A stretch of DNA of 64,000 bases from Lysobacter arvi. Its GTDB lineage: Bacteria; Pseudomonadota; Gammaproteobacteria; Xanthomonadales; Xanthomonadaceae. Location of the stretch: the NCBI GenBank assembly GCA_031216755.1, contig JARUHG010000002.1:310001-374000 (forward strand). The letters are read 5' to 3'. Positions 1 to 8,870 of this stretch are shown here, one piece after another (the first letter of the stretch is position 1; every line of letters starts with the position of its first letter). Both the position numbers and the translations under genes were made by a program. The notes under the pieces are model-generated. The model made no database searches. It saw only the letters and a list, made by a program, of their open reading frames with translations, and was not told the DNA's origin.

Positions 1-1
1 A

Positions 2-1648
2 CGCTGGATCCACGATCGCGCGACGTTCGGCGACCGGAACGGGGACGGTCGCGCGCGCACCATCACCGGCATGGCGCAGGACGTCACGCAGCAGCGGGCC
101 GATGCCATCCTGTTGCGACAGTCGGAGGAGAAGTACCGCCACCTGTTCGACTCCATCGACCAGGGCTTCACCTTGATCGAGATGATCTTCGAGGGTGATC
201 GGGCGGTGGACTATCGCTTCGTCGAGATCAACCCCGCCTTCGAGCGCCAGACCGGGCTGGTCGACGCGTTGGGCCGTACCGTGCGCGAATGCGCGCCCGA
301 GCACGAGCAGACGTGGTTCGACACGTATGGCGAGGTCGCGCGTACCGGCAAGCCGCTGCGTTTCCAGCGCCGCGCCGACGCGCTGGGACGCGATTTCGAC
401 GTCTACGCGTTCCGCGTCGGCCCGCCGGATGAGCCGAAGGTCGCCGTGCTGTTCGCCGACATCACCGATCGCCGGGTGATGGAGGACGCGTTGCGGCAGG
501 CGGACCGCCGCAAGGACGAGTTCCTCGCGACGCTCGCGCACGAACTGCGCAATCCGCTCGCGCCGCTGCGTACCGGCCTGGAACTCCTGCGGCGCTGGAA
601 CGTGCGCGACGACACCGGTGCGACCCTGCACATGATGGAGCGCCAGGTCCGGCATCTGGTGCGCATGGTCGACGACCTGCTCGACATCAGCCGCATCAGC
701 CGCGGCAAGGTCGAGCTTGAGCGCCGACGCATCGACCTCGTGCACGAAGTGCGCGTGGCGGCCGAGGCGATGAGGGCGACCTACGAATCGCAGCATCGAA
801 CGTTGTCGATCGACCTGGCGCCGTCGCCGCTGATGGCGTACGCCGACGCGACACGCGTGGCGCAGGTGCTCGGCAACCTGCTCAGCAACGCGCTCAAGTT
901 CACGGGCGAGGGCGGGCATGTCGGCGTCTGCCTCGCGCGCGAAGGCGACGAGGCCGTGCTGCGCGTATGCGACGACGGCATCGGCATCGCCGAAGACCAC
1001 CTGGAGCAGATCTTCGCCACCTTCATGCAGGTGGACACATCGCTGGAACGCGGCCAGAGCGGCCTCGGGCTGGGCCTGGCGGTGGCGAAGGAACTGGTGA
1101 CGATGCACGGCGGCCACATCCAGGCGCGCAGCACGGGCTTGGGCGAAGGCAGCGAGTTCATCGTGCGGCTGCCGCTGGTCGAGACGGACGACACCTTCGG
1201 GTGCGCAAGCGCCGATGCGGCCGGCGCGCCGCTGGGCGTCGAGCGCAGCGAAGCGGCGTATGCCTGGAAACGCGTGCTGGTGGTCGACGACAACCGCGCC
1301 TCGGCGGACACGCTGGCCTTGCTGCTGCGCCTGTCGGGTTTCGAAGTCGCCGTCGCCTACGAAGGACGCCAGGCGGTCGAATGCGCGAAAGACTGGTGTC
1401 CCGATGCGGTGGTGATGGACATCGGCATGCCCGATCTCAATGGCTTCGATGCGTGCCGCGCGATGCGCGTGGATGCACAAGGCCGGCCGTTCGTGGCGAT
1501 CGCGCTCACCGGCTGGGGCGGTGCCGACGCCAAGGCCGCCAGCCGCGACGCCGGCTTCGACCTGCACATGGTGAAGCCCGCCGAGCCGAGCGCGGTCACC
1601 GATCTGCTGGAGAAGCGCCTGTCGGCGCTCGCGCGCCAACAGGCGTGA
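2..1648 (+). CDS. Hybrid sensor histidine kinase/response regulator, 5' partial
   Basis: The reading frame is open from base 2, and the codons before the ATG at 71 encode the end of a PAS/PAC domain (RWIHDRATFGDRNGDG), so the gene starts outside the window. Numbering from that ATG, a second PAS domain spans about residues 15-135. A HisKA domain follows with the phosphoacceptor His157 in LAHELRNPL. The HATPase_c domain has an N-box (NLLSNALKFT), DDGIGI and GLGLGLAV. A C-terminal receiver domain has DD near 406-407 and phospho-acceptor Asp450 in VVMDIGMPDL. No membrane segment is seen in the visible part. It should autophosphorylate and pass phosphate to its own receiver. The signal is unknown. 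Confidence 0.93.
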   Translation, partial: RWIHDRATFGDRNGDGRARTITGMAQDVTQQRADAILLRQSEEKYRHLFDSIDQGFTLIEMIFEGDRAVDYRFVEINPAFERQTGLVDALGRTVRECAPEHEQTWFDTYGEVARTGKPLRFQRRADALGRDFDVYAFRVGPPDEPKVAVLFADITDRRVMEDALRQADRRKDEFLATLAHELRNPLAPLRTGLELLRRWNVRDDTGATLHMMERQVRHLVRMVDDLLDISRISRGKVELERRRIDLVHEVRVAAEAMRATYESQHRTLSIDLAPSPLMAYADATRVAQVLGNLLSNALKFTGEGGHVGVCLAREGDEAVLRVCDDGIGIAEDHLEQIFATFMQVDTSLERGQSGLGLGLAVAKELVTMHGGHIQARSTGLGEGSEFIVRLPLVETDDTFGCASADAAGAPLGVERSEAAYAWKRVLVVDDNRASADTLALLLRLSGFEVAVAYEGRQAVECAKDWCPDAVVMDIGMPDLNGFDACRAMRVDAQGRPFVAIALTGWGGADAKAASRDAGFDLHMVKPAEPSAVTDLLEKRLSALARQQA

Positions 1649-1651
1649 TGC

Positions 1652-2221
1652 TCAGAGCTTGCGCCGCCACGCCGGATCCAGCGGCGGCTTGAGCTTGAGG
1701 ATGCGTTTCTGCGCCGGGCAGTCGTCGCGATGCGCACCGGGCAGGTAGCCCAGGCTCATCAGGAACTCGTTGGTGATTTCGCCGCCCGTGAAGCGGAAGG
1801 TCTTCTTGAACAGCTTGATCCAGCCCGCCTTGTCGCGCCGCTGACCGCCTTCGTCGAGCAGGTGCGCATCGAGCCACGAAGCGAAACCGCCGTGCGATGC
1901 ACGCAGCCCGCGGATCACCTTCGCGTTGTGGATCGCGGCATCGACCTTCAACCGGTTGCGGACGATGCCGGCGTCGTTGAGCAGCCGCTCGCGATCCTTT
2001 TCGCGGTAGCGCGCGACACGGTCGACATCGAAGCCGTGATACGCGCGATGGAAGCCTTCGCGCTTGCGCAGCATGGTTTCCCAGCTCAGGCCGGCCTGGT
2101 TGATCTCGAGGATCAGGCGCTCGAATAGAACCGATTCCTCGCGCTGCGGAAAACCGTATTCGGTGTCGTGGTAGGGGCCGTGGAGCGGGTGGCCGGGGGC
2201 GTAGTCGCAGTAGCCGGACAT
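1652..2221 (-). CDS. tag: DNA-3-methyladenine glycosylase I
   Basis: It removes 3-methyladenine from alkylated DNA in base excision repair. The protein begins MSGYCDYAPG and has the Tag-family layout: an N-terminal Cys4, the HDTEYGFP segment, the catalytic-region motif LILEINQAGLSW, and a C-terminal His-x3-Cys (HRDDC) that completes the zinc site known in E. coli Tag. The length (189 aa) fits the family. An in-frame ATG 39 bases upstream (2260) would add a Pro/Gln-rich stretch unlike the family, so 2221 is preferred. It converges with the kinase gene, whose stop lies 3 bases away. No operon partner is evident. Confidence 0.93.
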   Translation of the reverse strand: MSGYCDYAPGHPLHGPYHDTEYGFPQREESVLFERLILEINQAGLSWETMLRKREGFHRAYHGFDVDRVARYREKDRERLLNDAGIVRNRLKVDAAIHNAKVIRGLRASHGGFASWLDAHLLDEGGQRRDKAGWIKLFKKTFRFTGGEITNEFLMSLGYLPGAHRDDCPAQKRILKLKPPLDPAWRRKL

Positions 2222-2280
2222 AGGGTCTCGTTTCTGTTGCTGCGGAGGGTGCGGCTGCACCGTTGCCGGGCGTCGCGGCC

Positions 2281-2305
2281 GTCATGCAGCGAACGCTGGA
2301 ATGAC
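2281..2305. repeat. Short REP-like palindrome, ATTCCAGC family
   Basis: A 25-base imperfect palindrome with outer arms GTCAT/ATGAC and an inner stem CAGCG/CGCTG around AA. It matches in length and layout the element at 29121-29145, and loosely one at 33759-33779. It sits in the gap between the tag start and the M49 gene end. Such GTCATTCC-type palindromes are common dispersed repeats in Xanthomonadaceae. Confidence 0.55.
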
Positions 2306-2317
2306 ACGGGCAGCGCG

Positions 2318-4018
2318 CTACTTCCGGCTCGCGAACTCCTGCAATCCCAGCGTGTCCAGGCCCTGTTCGAAGCGGATGTCGATCGGGATCTTCGCGTCCT
2401 TCAGGCGCGCGAGGTCGGCGGCGAGTTCGGGTTTGATCACGCCCATCGTTTCGGTCATGCGCCGGGCTTCCGCGTAATCGCCGTCGCCCTGCACGGTGAG
2501 CAGTTTCGCGCTCAGCGCGTTCATGGCCTCGCGCATCCTGGCGAAGTCGACGCGATACCGGCCGTCGGCGTCGCGCGTGAACGCACCGCGCTCGGCGAAG
2601 AAGTTGAAGCGCACCATGTTCGCCTTGCCGTGCGCGTCGCTGGCGCCGAAGCGCACCGAACGCAGGATGCCGGCGAGGAACGTGACGTAGCCGTCCATCA
2701 GCTTGGCTTCGTCCAGTTCGCCCTGCCGGCTGAGCGCATCGATCATGTACAGGCCCAGGATGTCGGCCTTGCCTTCCTCGAAACTGGAAGCGTATTCCTT
2801 CAGCGCTTCGTCGACGGTGCCCTTTCCATCCAGCGTCTTCTTGATGCCGAGCCCATGCGCGACTTCATGGAACATCACGTCCTCGAAGAACGCATCGAAC
2901 GTCACGTTGCCGAGCTGGTCCTTGGCGATCAGTTCGTTCGCGATGGGCACGAGGATCGCGTCGAACTTGGCGCGCATGACGTTCTCCAGCTGCAGCCGGC
3001 GCGTGCCCTTCTTCAGCTGCACTTCCTCGTCATTGGGCAGGTTGATCGCGATGGTCTTGCCGCCGACGTTCGCGTTGCCGCCGTAGTAGACCACCTGGTA
3101 GGCGTTGAGGTCGGCATCGGAGCCGGGCCGCTCGGCCTTGTACTTCGCGTCGACCGGCAGGCCTTCCTGCAAGGCCGGCAGGAAACTCGCGAATCGCGCG
3201 AGCTTGCGGCTCCATTCGATGTCCTTCACCAGCACCAGGCCTTCGTACGCGGCCTTGTAGCCGAACAACTGGTCCTCGTAGGTCTCGATCGGCCCGATCA
3301 CGATGTCGACCGGATTGGTCTTCATGTCCATCCACGCCATGTCGCTGGGCCGGAAATCGTCGGTCAGCAGTGCCTCGGCGCGCAGGTTCAGGTAACGGGC
3401 GAAGGATGCGTCCGCGCTGAGTTTCGCGGCCTCGCGCAGCCGGGTCGCGATGCGCTCCAGTTCCGGCCGGTAGGCGACGTGATAGGGAACCGTGACGAGT
3501 TTTCCGTTTTCGCGGCGCAGCAAGGTGTAGTTAGACGTCTTGTCGGGCAGTTGCGCCGCTTCGAATTCGGCCTTGGTCATGTCGGCCGGGTAGAAGGGGC
3601 CGCCGGGCGGACGCGGGCCCACGCCATCGATCAACGGCGTGTCCTCGTTCAGGCGATCCCACGGGCCGTAGTTGATCTCCACCAGTTCGCGCGTGGCCGC
3701 ATCCGGTGCGCGCGCGAGCAGCGTCGCGCGATCGCCGTCCCAGGACTGCTTCCAGTACAGATCGTGGGTGACTTCGCTGGCTTCCACCAGCAGCGCGATC
3801 ATGCGCCGCGTGTTTTCGTCGAAGCGCGAGAGGTCGGCCTTCAGCGGCACGACCGCGTAATCGCCCGCGTGCGCGGCGGCGTAGGACATCGCGGCAGCCG
3901 GCCGACCGGCCTGCGACGCCGTGGGCGCGGATTCCGGCGGCGCCGCACGCTGGCAGGCGGCGAGGGCAACGACGGCCAGGCAGGCCAGGACGAGCGGACG
4001 CGGTGTGAACGAGGACAT
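2318..4018 (-). CDS. M49-like zinc peptidase (dipeptidyl-peptidase III related) lipoprotein
   Basis: Predicted exported zinc peptidase of 566 aa. The start at 4018 gives a short lipoprotein signal (hydrophobic LVLACLAVVALA, then AAC lipobox with Cys22), followed by an Ala/Pro-rich linker. An in-frame ATG at 4048 would add ten residues ahead of the signal. The zinc motif HEVAH is at about residues 384-388, and the second motif, EEGKAD, at about 414-419. This is the arrangement of dipeptidyl-peptidase III, but the spacing is HEXXH rather than the classic M49 HEXXGH. The substrate is unknown; peptides in the periplasm are likely. It is a single gene divergent from algH. Confidence 0.8.
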   Translation of the reverse strand: MSSFTPRPLVLACLAVVALAACQRAAPPESAPTASQAGRPAAAMSYAAAHAGDYAVVPLKADLSRFDENTRRMIALLVEASEVTHDLYWKQSWDGDRATLLARAPDAATRELVEINYGPWDRLNEDTPLIDGVGPRPPGGPFYPADMTKAEFEAAQLPDKTSNYTLLRRENGKLVTVPYHVAYRPELERIATRLREAAKLSADASFARYLNLRAEALLTDDFRPSDMAWMDMKTNPVDIVIGPIETYEDQLFGYKAAYEGLVLVKDIEWSRKLARFASFLPALQEGLPVDAKYKAERPGSDADLNAYQVVYYGGNANVGGKTIAINLPNDEEVQLKKGTRRLQLENVMRAKFDAILVPIANELIAKDQLGNVTFDAFFEDVMFHEVAHGLGIKKTLDGKGTVDEALKEYASSFEEGKADILGLYMIDALSRQGELDEAKLMDGYVTFLAGILRSVRFGASDAHGKANMVRFNFFAERGAFTRDADGRYRVDFARMREAMNALSAKLLTVQGDGDYAEARRMTETMGVIKPELAADLARLKDAKIPIDIRFEQGLDTLGLQEFASRK

Positions 4019-4103
4019 GGCGGGGTCGGGCACAGGGAAAGTCGCCATCGTACGCCGCGCCGCGATGCGGCACGCATCACGCTGCCCGGGCTAGAATGCG
4101 GCC

Positions 4104-4670
4104 ATGTCCGTTACGCCCACGCCACTGGCCAACCAGCTGCTGATCGCGCTGCCCGCGCTGGCCGATTCGAACTTCGCGCGCAGCGTGGCGCTGATCTGCC
4201 AGCACGACGCCGACGGCGCCATGGGCATCGTGGTCAACCGCCCGTCGGAATACACGCTGGGCGAAGTGCTCGGCCAGATGGGCCTGGAAAGCGGCGACGA
4301 AAGCCTGCGCGCGCAGCCGGTGCTCGCCGGGGGTCCGGTGCATCCGGAGCGCGGTTTCGTGCTGCACGACGGCGGCATGCAGTGGGACTCGACGATGGCC
4401 ATCACCGATCATCTGTTCCTGACCACCTCGCGCGACATCCTCGAAGCGATGGCGCGCGGCGAAGGCCCCGAGAACGCGATCGTCGCGCTGGGCTGCGCCG
4501 GCTGGGGCTCGGGCCAGCTGGAACACGAGCTGACCGAGAACGACTGGCTCACCGCGCCGGCCGACGCCGAACTGCTGTTCCAACTGCCGCTGGATGCGCG
4601 CTGGCAGGCGGCCGCCGGACGCATCGGCGTCGATTTCGCGCATCTGGCCGATTACGCCGGGCACGCCTGA
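4104..4670 (+). CDS. algH: YqgE/AlgH family protein
   Basis: A 188-aa member of the DUF179 (UPF0301) family, recognised by the N-terminal LLIALPAL, the central [13 protein letters not shown] and the C-terminal [12 protein letters not shown]. The biochemical role is not settled; the family was named from alginate regulation in Pseudomonas. It is the first gene of a translationally coupled trio: its TGA overlaps the ATG of ruvX by one base, and ruvX overlaps pyrB by four. This gene order is widespread in gammaproteobacteria. Confidence 0.95.
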   Translation: MSVTPTPLANQLLIALPALADSNFARSVALICQHDADGAMGIVVNRPSEYTLGEVLGQMGLESGDESLRAQPVLAGGPVHPERGFVLHDGGMQWDSTMAITDHLFLTTSRDILEAMARGEGPENAIVALGCAGWGSGQLEHELTENDWLTAPADAELLFQLPLDARWQAAAGRIGVDFAHLADYAGHA

Positions 4671-5197
4671 TGGCGGCCTCGCTCGACAAGTCCGGGATCC
4701 GTCGCGACGGCACCGTGCTGGGGTTCGACGTGGGCGCGCGCCGCATCGGCGTCGCGGTCGGCAGCGCCTTCGGCCACGGCGCACGCGCGCTGGCGGTGAT
4801 CGACGTGCACGGCCACGGACCGGACTGGGCGTCGATCGACCGGCTGCGCAGCGAATGGCGGCCGGACGGCCTGATCGTGGGCGATCCGATGGCGCTGGAC
4901 GGCGGCGACCAGCCGATCCGCCTGCGCGCCCACGCCTTCGCGCGTGAGCTCGCGCGCCGCTACAACCTGCCGGTGGTGCTCGTCGACGAGCGCATGAGTT
5001 CGATCGAAGCCGCGCAGCGCTTCGCGTCCGATCGCGCCGAGGGCCGCAAGCGGCGCCGCGACGCGGAAGCGCTCGACGCCGTCGCCGCCGCGGTCATCAT
5101 CGAACGCTGGCTGGCATCGCCGGACGACGCGCTCGACCTGTCCGAGCTTCCCGAATCCGCAAAACCGACCCGGCCGAGTCCGCCTCCGACCGCATGA
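4670..5197 (+). CDS. ruvX: Putative pre-16S rRNA nuclease / Holliday junction resolvase RuvX (YqgF)
   Basis: RNase H-fold protein of 175 aa with the family acidic motifs: GFDVGARRIGVAVG near the N-terminus, LVDERMSS in the middle and DAVAAAVII near the C-terminus. YqgF proteins mature the 5' end of 16S rRNA and were first proposed as Holliday junction resolvases. The tail after about residue 155 is Pro/Ser-rich and specific to this lineage. The start overlaps the algH stop (TGATG) and the end overlaps the pyrB start (ATGA), so the three are probably co-translated. Confidence 0.95.
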   Translation: MAASLDKSGIRRDGTVLGFDVGARRIGVAVGSAFGHGARALAVIDVHGHGPDWASIDRLRSEWRPDGLIVGDPMALDGGDQPIRLRAHAFARELARRYNLPVVLVDERMSSIEAAQRFASDRAEGRKRRRDAEALDAVAAAVIIERWLASPDDALDLSELPESAKPTRPSPPPTA

Positions 5198-6120
5198 ACC
5201 CGACCACGCAACTCCCGCGCCATCTGCTCACGCTCGATGGCCTGTCCTTCGACGCGCTCGACGCACTGCTCACGCGCGCACAGGCCTTCGCCGACGGGCA
5301 TTACGACCGTCGTGCGCTGGACGGCATCGCCGTATGCACGCTGTTCTTCGAACCGTCAACGCGCACGCGCATGAGCTTCGCGCTGGCCGCGCAGCGGTTG
5401 GGCGCGGACGTGTTGAACTTCGACGCGTCCACTTCGTCCACGCGCAAGGGCGAGACGGCGCTGGACACGCTGAGGAACCTCGAAGCGATGGGCGTGCGCG
5501 GATTCGTGATCCGGCACCAGGAAGACGGCGCCGTGGCCGCGCTGTCGCAGCGCGTCGAACCGGGCACCGTGCTGGTGAATGCCGGCGACGGCCGCAGCGC
5601 GCATCCGACGCAGGGCCTGCTGGACATGCTGACGCTGCGGCAGGCGAAGGGCCCGGATTTCTCGAAGCTCAAGGTCGTCATCGTGGGCGACGTGAAGCAT
5701 TCGCGCGTCGCGCGTTCGGACCTGCATGCGTTGCGCACGCTCGGTGCCGGCGAGATCCGCGTGTGCGGTCCGGCGTCGCTGTTGCCCACCGACGGCACGC
5801 TGGACGGCTGCATCGTCTCGCATGATCTCGACGCCGCGCTGGAAGGCGTGGATGCGGCGATGATGCTGCGCCTGCAGCGCGAGCGCATGGAAGAAGGCCT
5901 GATCGCCTCGCTCGACGACTATCACCGCGACTACGGCCTGACCACGCAGCGGCTCGGGCGCGCCGCACCCGACGCCGTCGTGATGCATCCGGGCCCGATC
6001 AACCGTGGCGTGGAAATCACCGACGAGGTGGCCGATGGCCCGCAGTCGCTGATCCTGCGGCAGGTGAGCAACGGCGTCGCCGTTCGGATGGCGGTGCTGG
6101 AGGCGTTGCTGCGCGGGTGA
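5194..6120 (+). CDS. pyrB: Aspartate carbamoyltransferase catalytic subunit
   Basis: It condenses carbamoyl phosphate with aspartate in pyrimidine synthesis. The 308-aa protein has the carbamoyl-phosphate motif FFEPSTRTR and later the HPTQ and MHPGPINRG motifs. The length is that of a catalytic chain, and no pyrI regulatory chain is present nearby. It is the last gene of the algH-ruvX-pyrB overlap series. No PyrC-like partner follows, unlike in Pseudomonas. Confidence 0.97.
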   Translation: MNPTTQLPRHLLTLDGLSFDALDALLTRAQAFADGHYDRRALDGIAVCTLFFEPSTRTRMSFALAAQRLGADVLNFDASTSSTRKGETALDTLRNLEAMGVRGFVIRHQEDGAVAALSQRVEPGTVLVNAGDGRSAHPTQGLLDMLTLRQAKGPDFSKLKVVIVGDVKHSRVARSDLHALRTLGAGEIRVCGPASLLPTDGTLDGCIVSHDLDAALEGVDAAMMLRLQRERMEEGLIASLDDYHRDYGLTTQRLGRAAPDAVVMHPGPINRGVEITDEVADGPQSLILRQVSNGVAVRMAVLEALLRG

Positions 6121-6342
6121 AGCCCGCCAGCGCTGCTCGCACTGCGTTCGTGCCCGACGCTCCTTTCATGCGGTGATTCCGGCGAAGTCCGGGCCGACAG
6201 CTCGGCCGGTGCCGAGGGGGGCTCTCAAAACTGCGAAGCACCACTCGTCTTCCTGCGAACGCTGGAACCGATGTTCGCGGTTCGGTTCGCCGCTCGGTCG
6301 CTCGCGCATGCACCGCGAATGCGACTGACACCGCTCCGCCGG

Positions 6343-6380
6343 CCCTCACCCCAACCGCTCTCCCGCGAGCGGGAGAGCGG
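6343..6380. repeat. CTCTCCC-type palindromic repeat
   Basis: Within the 275-base gap between pyrB and a convergent esterase gene lies CCCTCACCCCAACCG followed by a perfect stem CCGCTCTCCCGC / GCGGGAGAGCGG. The same CCCTCAyCCCAACC lead-in recurs at 29222-29249. It could fold in either transcript and block read-through between the convergent genes. The rest of the gap (6121-6342) shows only a weak ATTCCGG-type repeat remnant near 6176. Confidence 0.6.
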
Positions 6381-6395
6381 CTCGGGAATGCGGAA

Positions 6396-7247
6396 TCAGA
6401 ACAACCCGCCCTTGCGCTCCTGGGCGAACGCCCAAGTCCACAGTTCGGGCGTGGCGTACGCGGCGTCCCAGCTGTTGTGCCCGAGGCCGGCGAATTCGGT
6501 GTATCGGACATTGCCGCCGAGGTTGCGCAATGCGTCGACCAGATGGCGCGACTGGTCGGGAGTCACGACATCGTCCTTCCCGCCGTGGAAAGCCCACATC
6601 GGCAGCTTCTGCAGCTTCTGCGCCGCGGCGAGGAAGGGATCGGGCGCGAGCGCGACGCCTTCGACCTGGAGGTGTTCCTTCAGCGCCGGCGGCTGGGTGA
6701 CGCCGCCGCAGACCGGCACGAGCGCGGCGAAGCGGCGCGGCTCCATGATCGCCAGTTCGAGCACGCCGTAGCCGCCGCGCGACATGCCGGTGAGCACGAC
6801 GCGGTCCTCGTCGCCGCCGAACTCCTCGATCGATGCATCCAGTGCGGCCAGCGCGACGCGCGCCTGCGTGCCGGTCCACGACGTGCCCGGCGGCGATTGC
6901 GGGAACACGACGAGCGCGGGGAACGTCGTCGCGTGTTCGCGCAGGAACGGACCGAGGCCGACCTGGACCTGGCGCTGGTTGTCGGTGCCGCGTTCGCCGG
7001 AGCCGTGCAGGAACAGCACGGTCGCCGGGCGCTTTCCGGCCGCCGCGCGGGACGGCACGAACACCTGGTACCGGTGCGTGCCGCCATCCACCACGACGCT
7101 GCGCTCCACGAACCGGCCGGGCGGCACCTCGCGGGGCGTGGTCGCGCAGGCGCCCAGCGCGAGCGCCATGGCGACGACGGCCACGCGCATCAGGGCGCGA
7201 ATCGGAAACATCGCGCCGACCGACGCGGGCAGTAGGAACGAAGGCAT
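6396..7247 (-). CDS. Alpha/beta-hydrolase (feruloyl esterase/PHB-depolymerase-like) lipoprotein
   Basis: Predicted secreted serine esterase of 283 aa. The start at 7247 is chosen because AGGAG lies 7 bases upstream. The signal region ends in a lipobox, ALGAC, near residue 33. The hydrolase core shows LFLHGSGERG (oxyanion region), the nucleophile elbow GMSRGG with the catalytic Ser, FHGGKDDVVTP with an Asp, and the C-terminal GLGHNSWD with the His. This pattern is that of prolyl-oligopeptidase/LpqC-type esterases. The substrate cannot be read from sequence. It is a single gene between pyrB and mgtE. Confidence 0.87.
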   Translation of the reverse strand: MPSFLLPASVGAMFPIRALMRVAVVAMALALGACATTPREVPPGRFVERSVVVDGGTHRYQVFVPSRAAAGKRPATVLFLHGSGERGTDNQRQVQVGLGPFLREHATTFPALVVFPQSPPGTSWTGTQARVALAALDASIEEFGGDEDRVVLTGMSRGGYGVLELAIMEPRRFAALVPVCGGVTQPPALKEHLQVEGVALAPDPFLAAAQKLQKLPMWAFHGGKDDVVTPDQSRHLVDALRNLGGNVRYTEFAGLGHNSWDAAYATPELWTWAFAQERKGGLF

Positions 7248-7346
7248 GGACAAGCTCCTGGCATCGGCCCGCATGATTGGCGCAGCGGCGGCGCGCCGCA
7301 ATGGCGTGCGTCGCAGATCGCGCGAGCCGCGCCTGCGCAGTGCACC

Positions 7347-8708
7347 TCAGTGCAGGAGGATGACCGTCGCCAGGCCGAGGAAGGTGAAAAAGCCCATCAC
7401 GTCGGTGACGGTCGTCAGGAAGATGCCGGACGCCAGGGCCGGGTCGTAGCCGAAACGCTTGATGGTCACCGGGACCAGCACGCCCGCCACGGCGGCGAAA
7501 AGCAGGTTCGCGGTGAGCGCGGTCGCGATGACGATCGACAACCCGACGCTGTGGAACCACGCCAGCACGATCAACCCGAGCAGCGTGCCCAGCACGAGGC
7601 CGTTGAGCAGCGCGACGCGCGATTCCTTCCACAGCAGCGTGCGGACGTTGGCCGCGCCCACCTGGCCCAGCGCGAGGCCGCGCACCATCAGCGCCAGCAC
7701 CTGCGTGCCGGCGTTGCCGCCCATGCCGGCGACGATGGGCATCAGCACGGCCAGCGCGACCAGCTTGTCGATGGTGTCCGCGAACTCGCCGACCACGCTG
7801 GCGGCCAGGAACGCCGTGGCGAGGTTGATCGACAGCCAGATCAGCCGGCGGCGCATCGCGCGCCAGACCGGGCTGAAGAGGTCCTCGTCCTCGTCCAGGC
7901 CGGCCGCGCTCAGCGCCTGGTGCTCGGCCTGGTTGCGGATGATGTCGACGACGTCGTCGATGGTGATGCGGCCGAGCAGGATGTTGTTCTCGTCCACGAC
8001 CGGCGCGCTGATCCAGTCGTGGTCGGAGAACTTGCGCGCGACCTCGTTCGCCGACTCCTCCACGTCGATCGCCGGCTGCTCGTCGTCGATCAGCTTGTTG
8101 ATCGGCGTGCCCGGCTCGTGCGTGAGCAGCGCGGCCAGGGCGATGCGGCCCAGGTACTGGTGCCGCCGGCTGACCACGTAGAGGTGGTCGGTGTGCTCGG
8201 GCAGCTCCCCGCGCAGGCGCAGGTAGCGCAGCACGACGTCGATGGTCGTGTCGGTGCGCACCGTCACCACGTCGGGGTTCATCAGGCGGCCGGCGGTGTC
8301 CTCCGGATACGACAGCACCTGCTCGAGCCGCTCGCGGTTCTCGCGGTCCATCGACTTGAGGACTTCGTCGATCACGGTGTCGGGCAGGTCCTCGACGAGG
8401 TCGGCGAGATCGTCGATGTCCAGGTCTTCGACCGCGGCGATGATCTCGTCCGGGTCCATCTCCGCGAGCAGGCCTTCGCGCACGTCGTCGCCGACGTGCA
8501 CCAGCACCTCGCCGTCGTCCTCGGCATCGACCAGCCCCCAGACGATGGTGCGCTTGGCGGGCGGGAGCGATTCGAGGAGGTTGCCGATCTCGGCCGGAGA
8601 GAGCGTATTGACCAGCCGGCGCACGGGGCCGAGGCGACCGCTGTCCAGCGCGTCGGAAAGCAGGCGCAGTTGGCGCGCGGTCTTGTCGTGGCGGACGGCT
8701 TCGGCCAT
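7347..8708 (-). CDS. mgtE: Magnesium transporter MgtE
   Basis: Inner-membrane Mg2+ channel of 453 aa with the full MgtE layout: an N-terminal acidic helical domain (to about residue 135), a CBS pair (about 140-260), and a C-terminal membrane domain with five hydrophobic segments containing MPIVAGMGGNAGTQ. Mg2+ bound between the N and CBS domains is known to gate the pore. It follows ptsI in the same direction, as in other xanthomonads, but a 156-base gap containing a repeat suggests it may have its own promoter. Confidence 0.96.
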   Translation of the reverse strand: MAEAVRHDKTARQLRLLSDALDSGRLGPVRRLVNTLSPAEIGNLLESLPPAKRTIVWGLVDAEDDGEVLVHVGDDVREGLLAEMDPDEIIAAVEDLDIDDLADLVEDLPDTVIDEVLKSMDRENRERLEQVLSYPEDTAGRLMNPDVVTVRTDTTIDVVLRYLRLRGELPEHTDHLYVVSRRHQYLGRIALAALLTHEPGTPINKLIDDEQPAIDVEESANEVARKFSDHDWISAPVVDENNILLGRITIDDVVDIIRNQAEHQALSAAGLDEDEDLFSPVWRAMRRRLIWLSINLATAFLAASVVGEFADTIDKLVALAVLMPIVAGMGGNAGTQVLALMVRGLALGQVGAANVRTLLWKESRVALLNGLVLGTLLGLIVLAWFHSVGLSIVIATALTANLLFAAVAGVLVPVTIKRFGYDPALASGIFLTTVTDVMGFFTFLGLATVILLH

Positions 8709-8810
8709 GCGGGGCTTCCCGGCTTCGTGAGAAGCGTGGTCGCGTCGGGCCGCTCGGGCACGACAGGGTCAGGTGTTCATCGCGGCATTATCGCCTTGAA
8801 AGCTGGAATG

Positions 8811-8870
8811 AGTGAAGGGGAGTGAGGATGCGGCCGGGCGAGCTCACGCCTCGCTCCTCTCACCTCACGG
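8811..8870. repeat. GA/TC-arm inverted spacer element, copy 1 (ptsI-mgtE gap)
   Basis: On the coding (minus) strand a G/A-rich arm (GGTGAGAGGAGCGAG) overlaps the ptsI stop, and a C/T-rich arm (CCTCACTCCCCTTCACTC) follows after a short loop. The same plan is seen in the kdsD-kdsC, ibaG-murA, cysD-cysN and sufB-sufC gaps. The remaining about 100 bases before mgtE show an AGCTGGAATGA repeat remnant and no clear promoter. Confidence 0.5.

Noticed and set aside
2168-4669. Very long open frame on the plus strand running through the M49 and algH region into ruvX
   Set aside because: Only the last part from 4670 is RuvX; the rest is antisense or out-of-frame to genes with clear motifs and is a product of high GC.
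8709-8810. Possible Mg2+ riboswitch ahead of mgtE
   Set aside because: The leader is only about 100 bases, with no M-box-like conserved core; part of it is a repeat.
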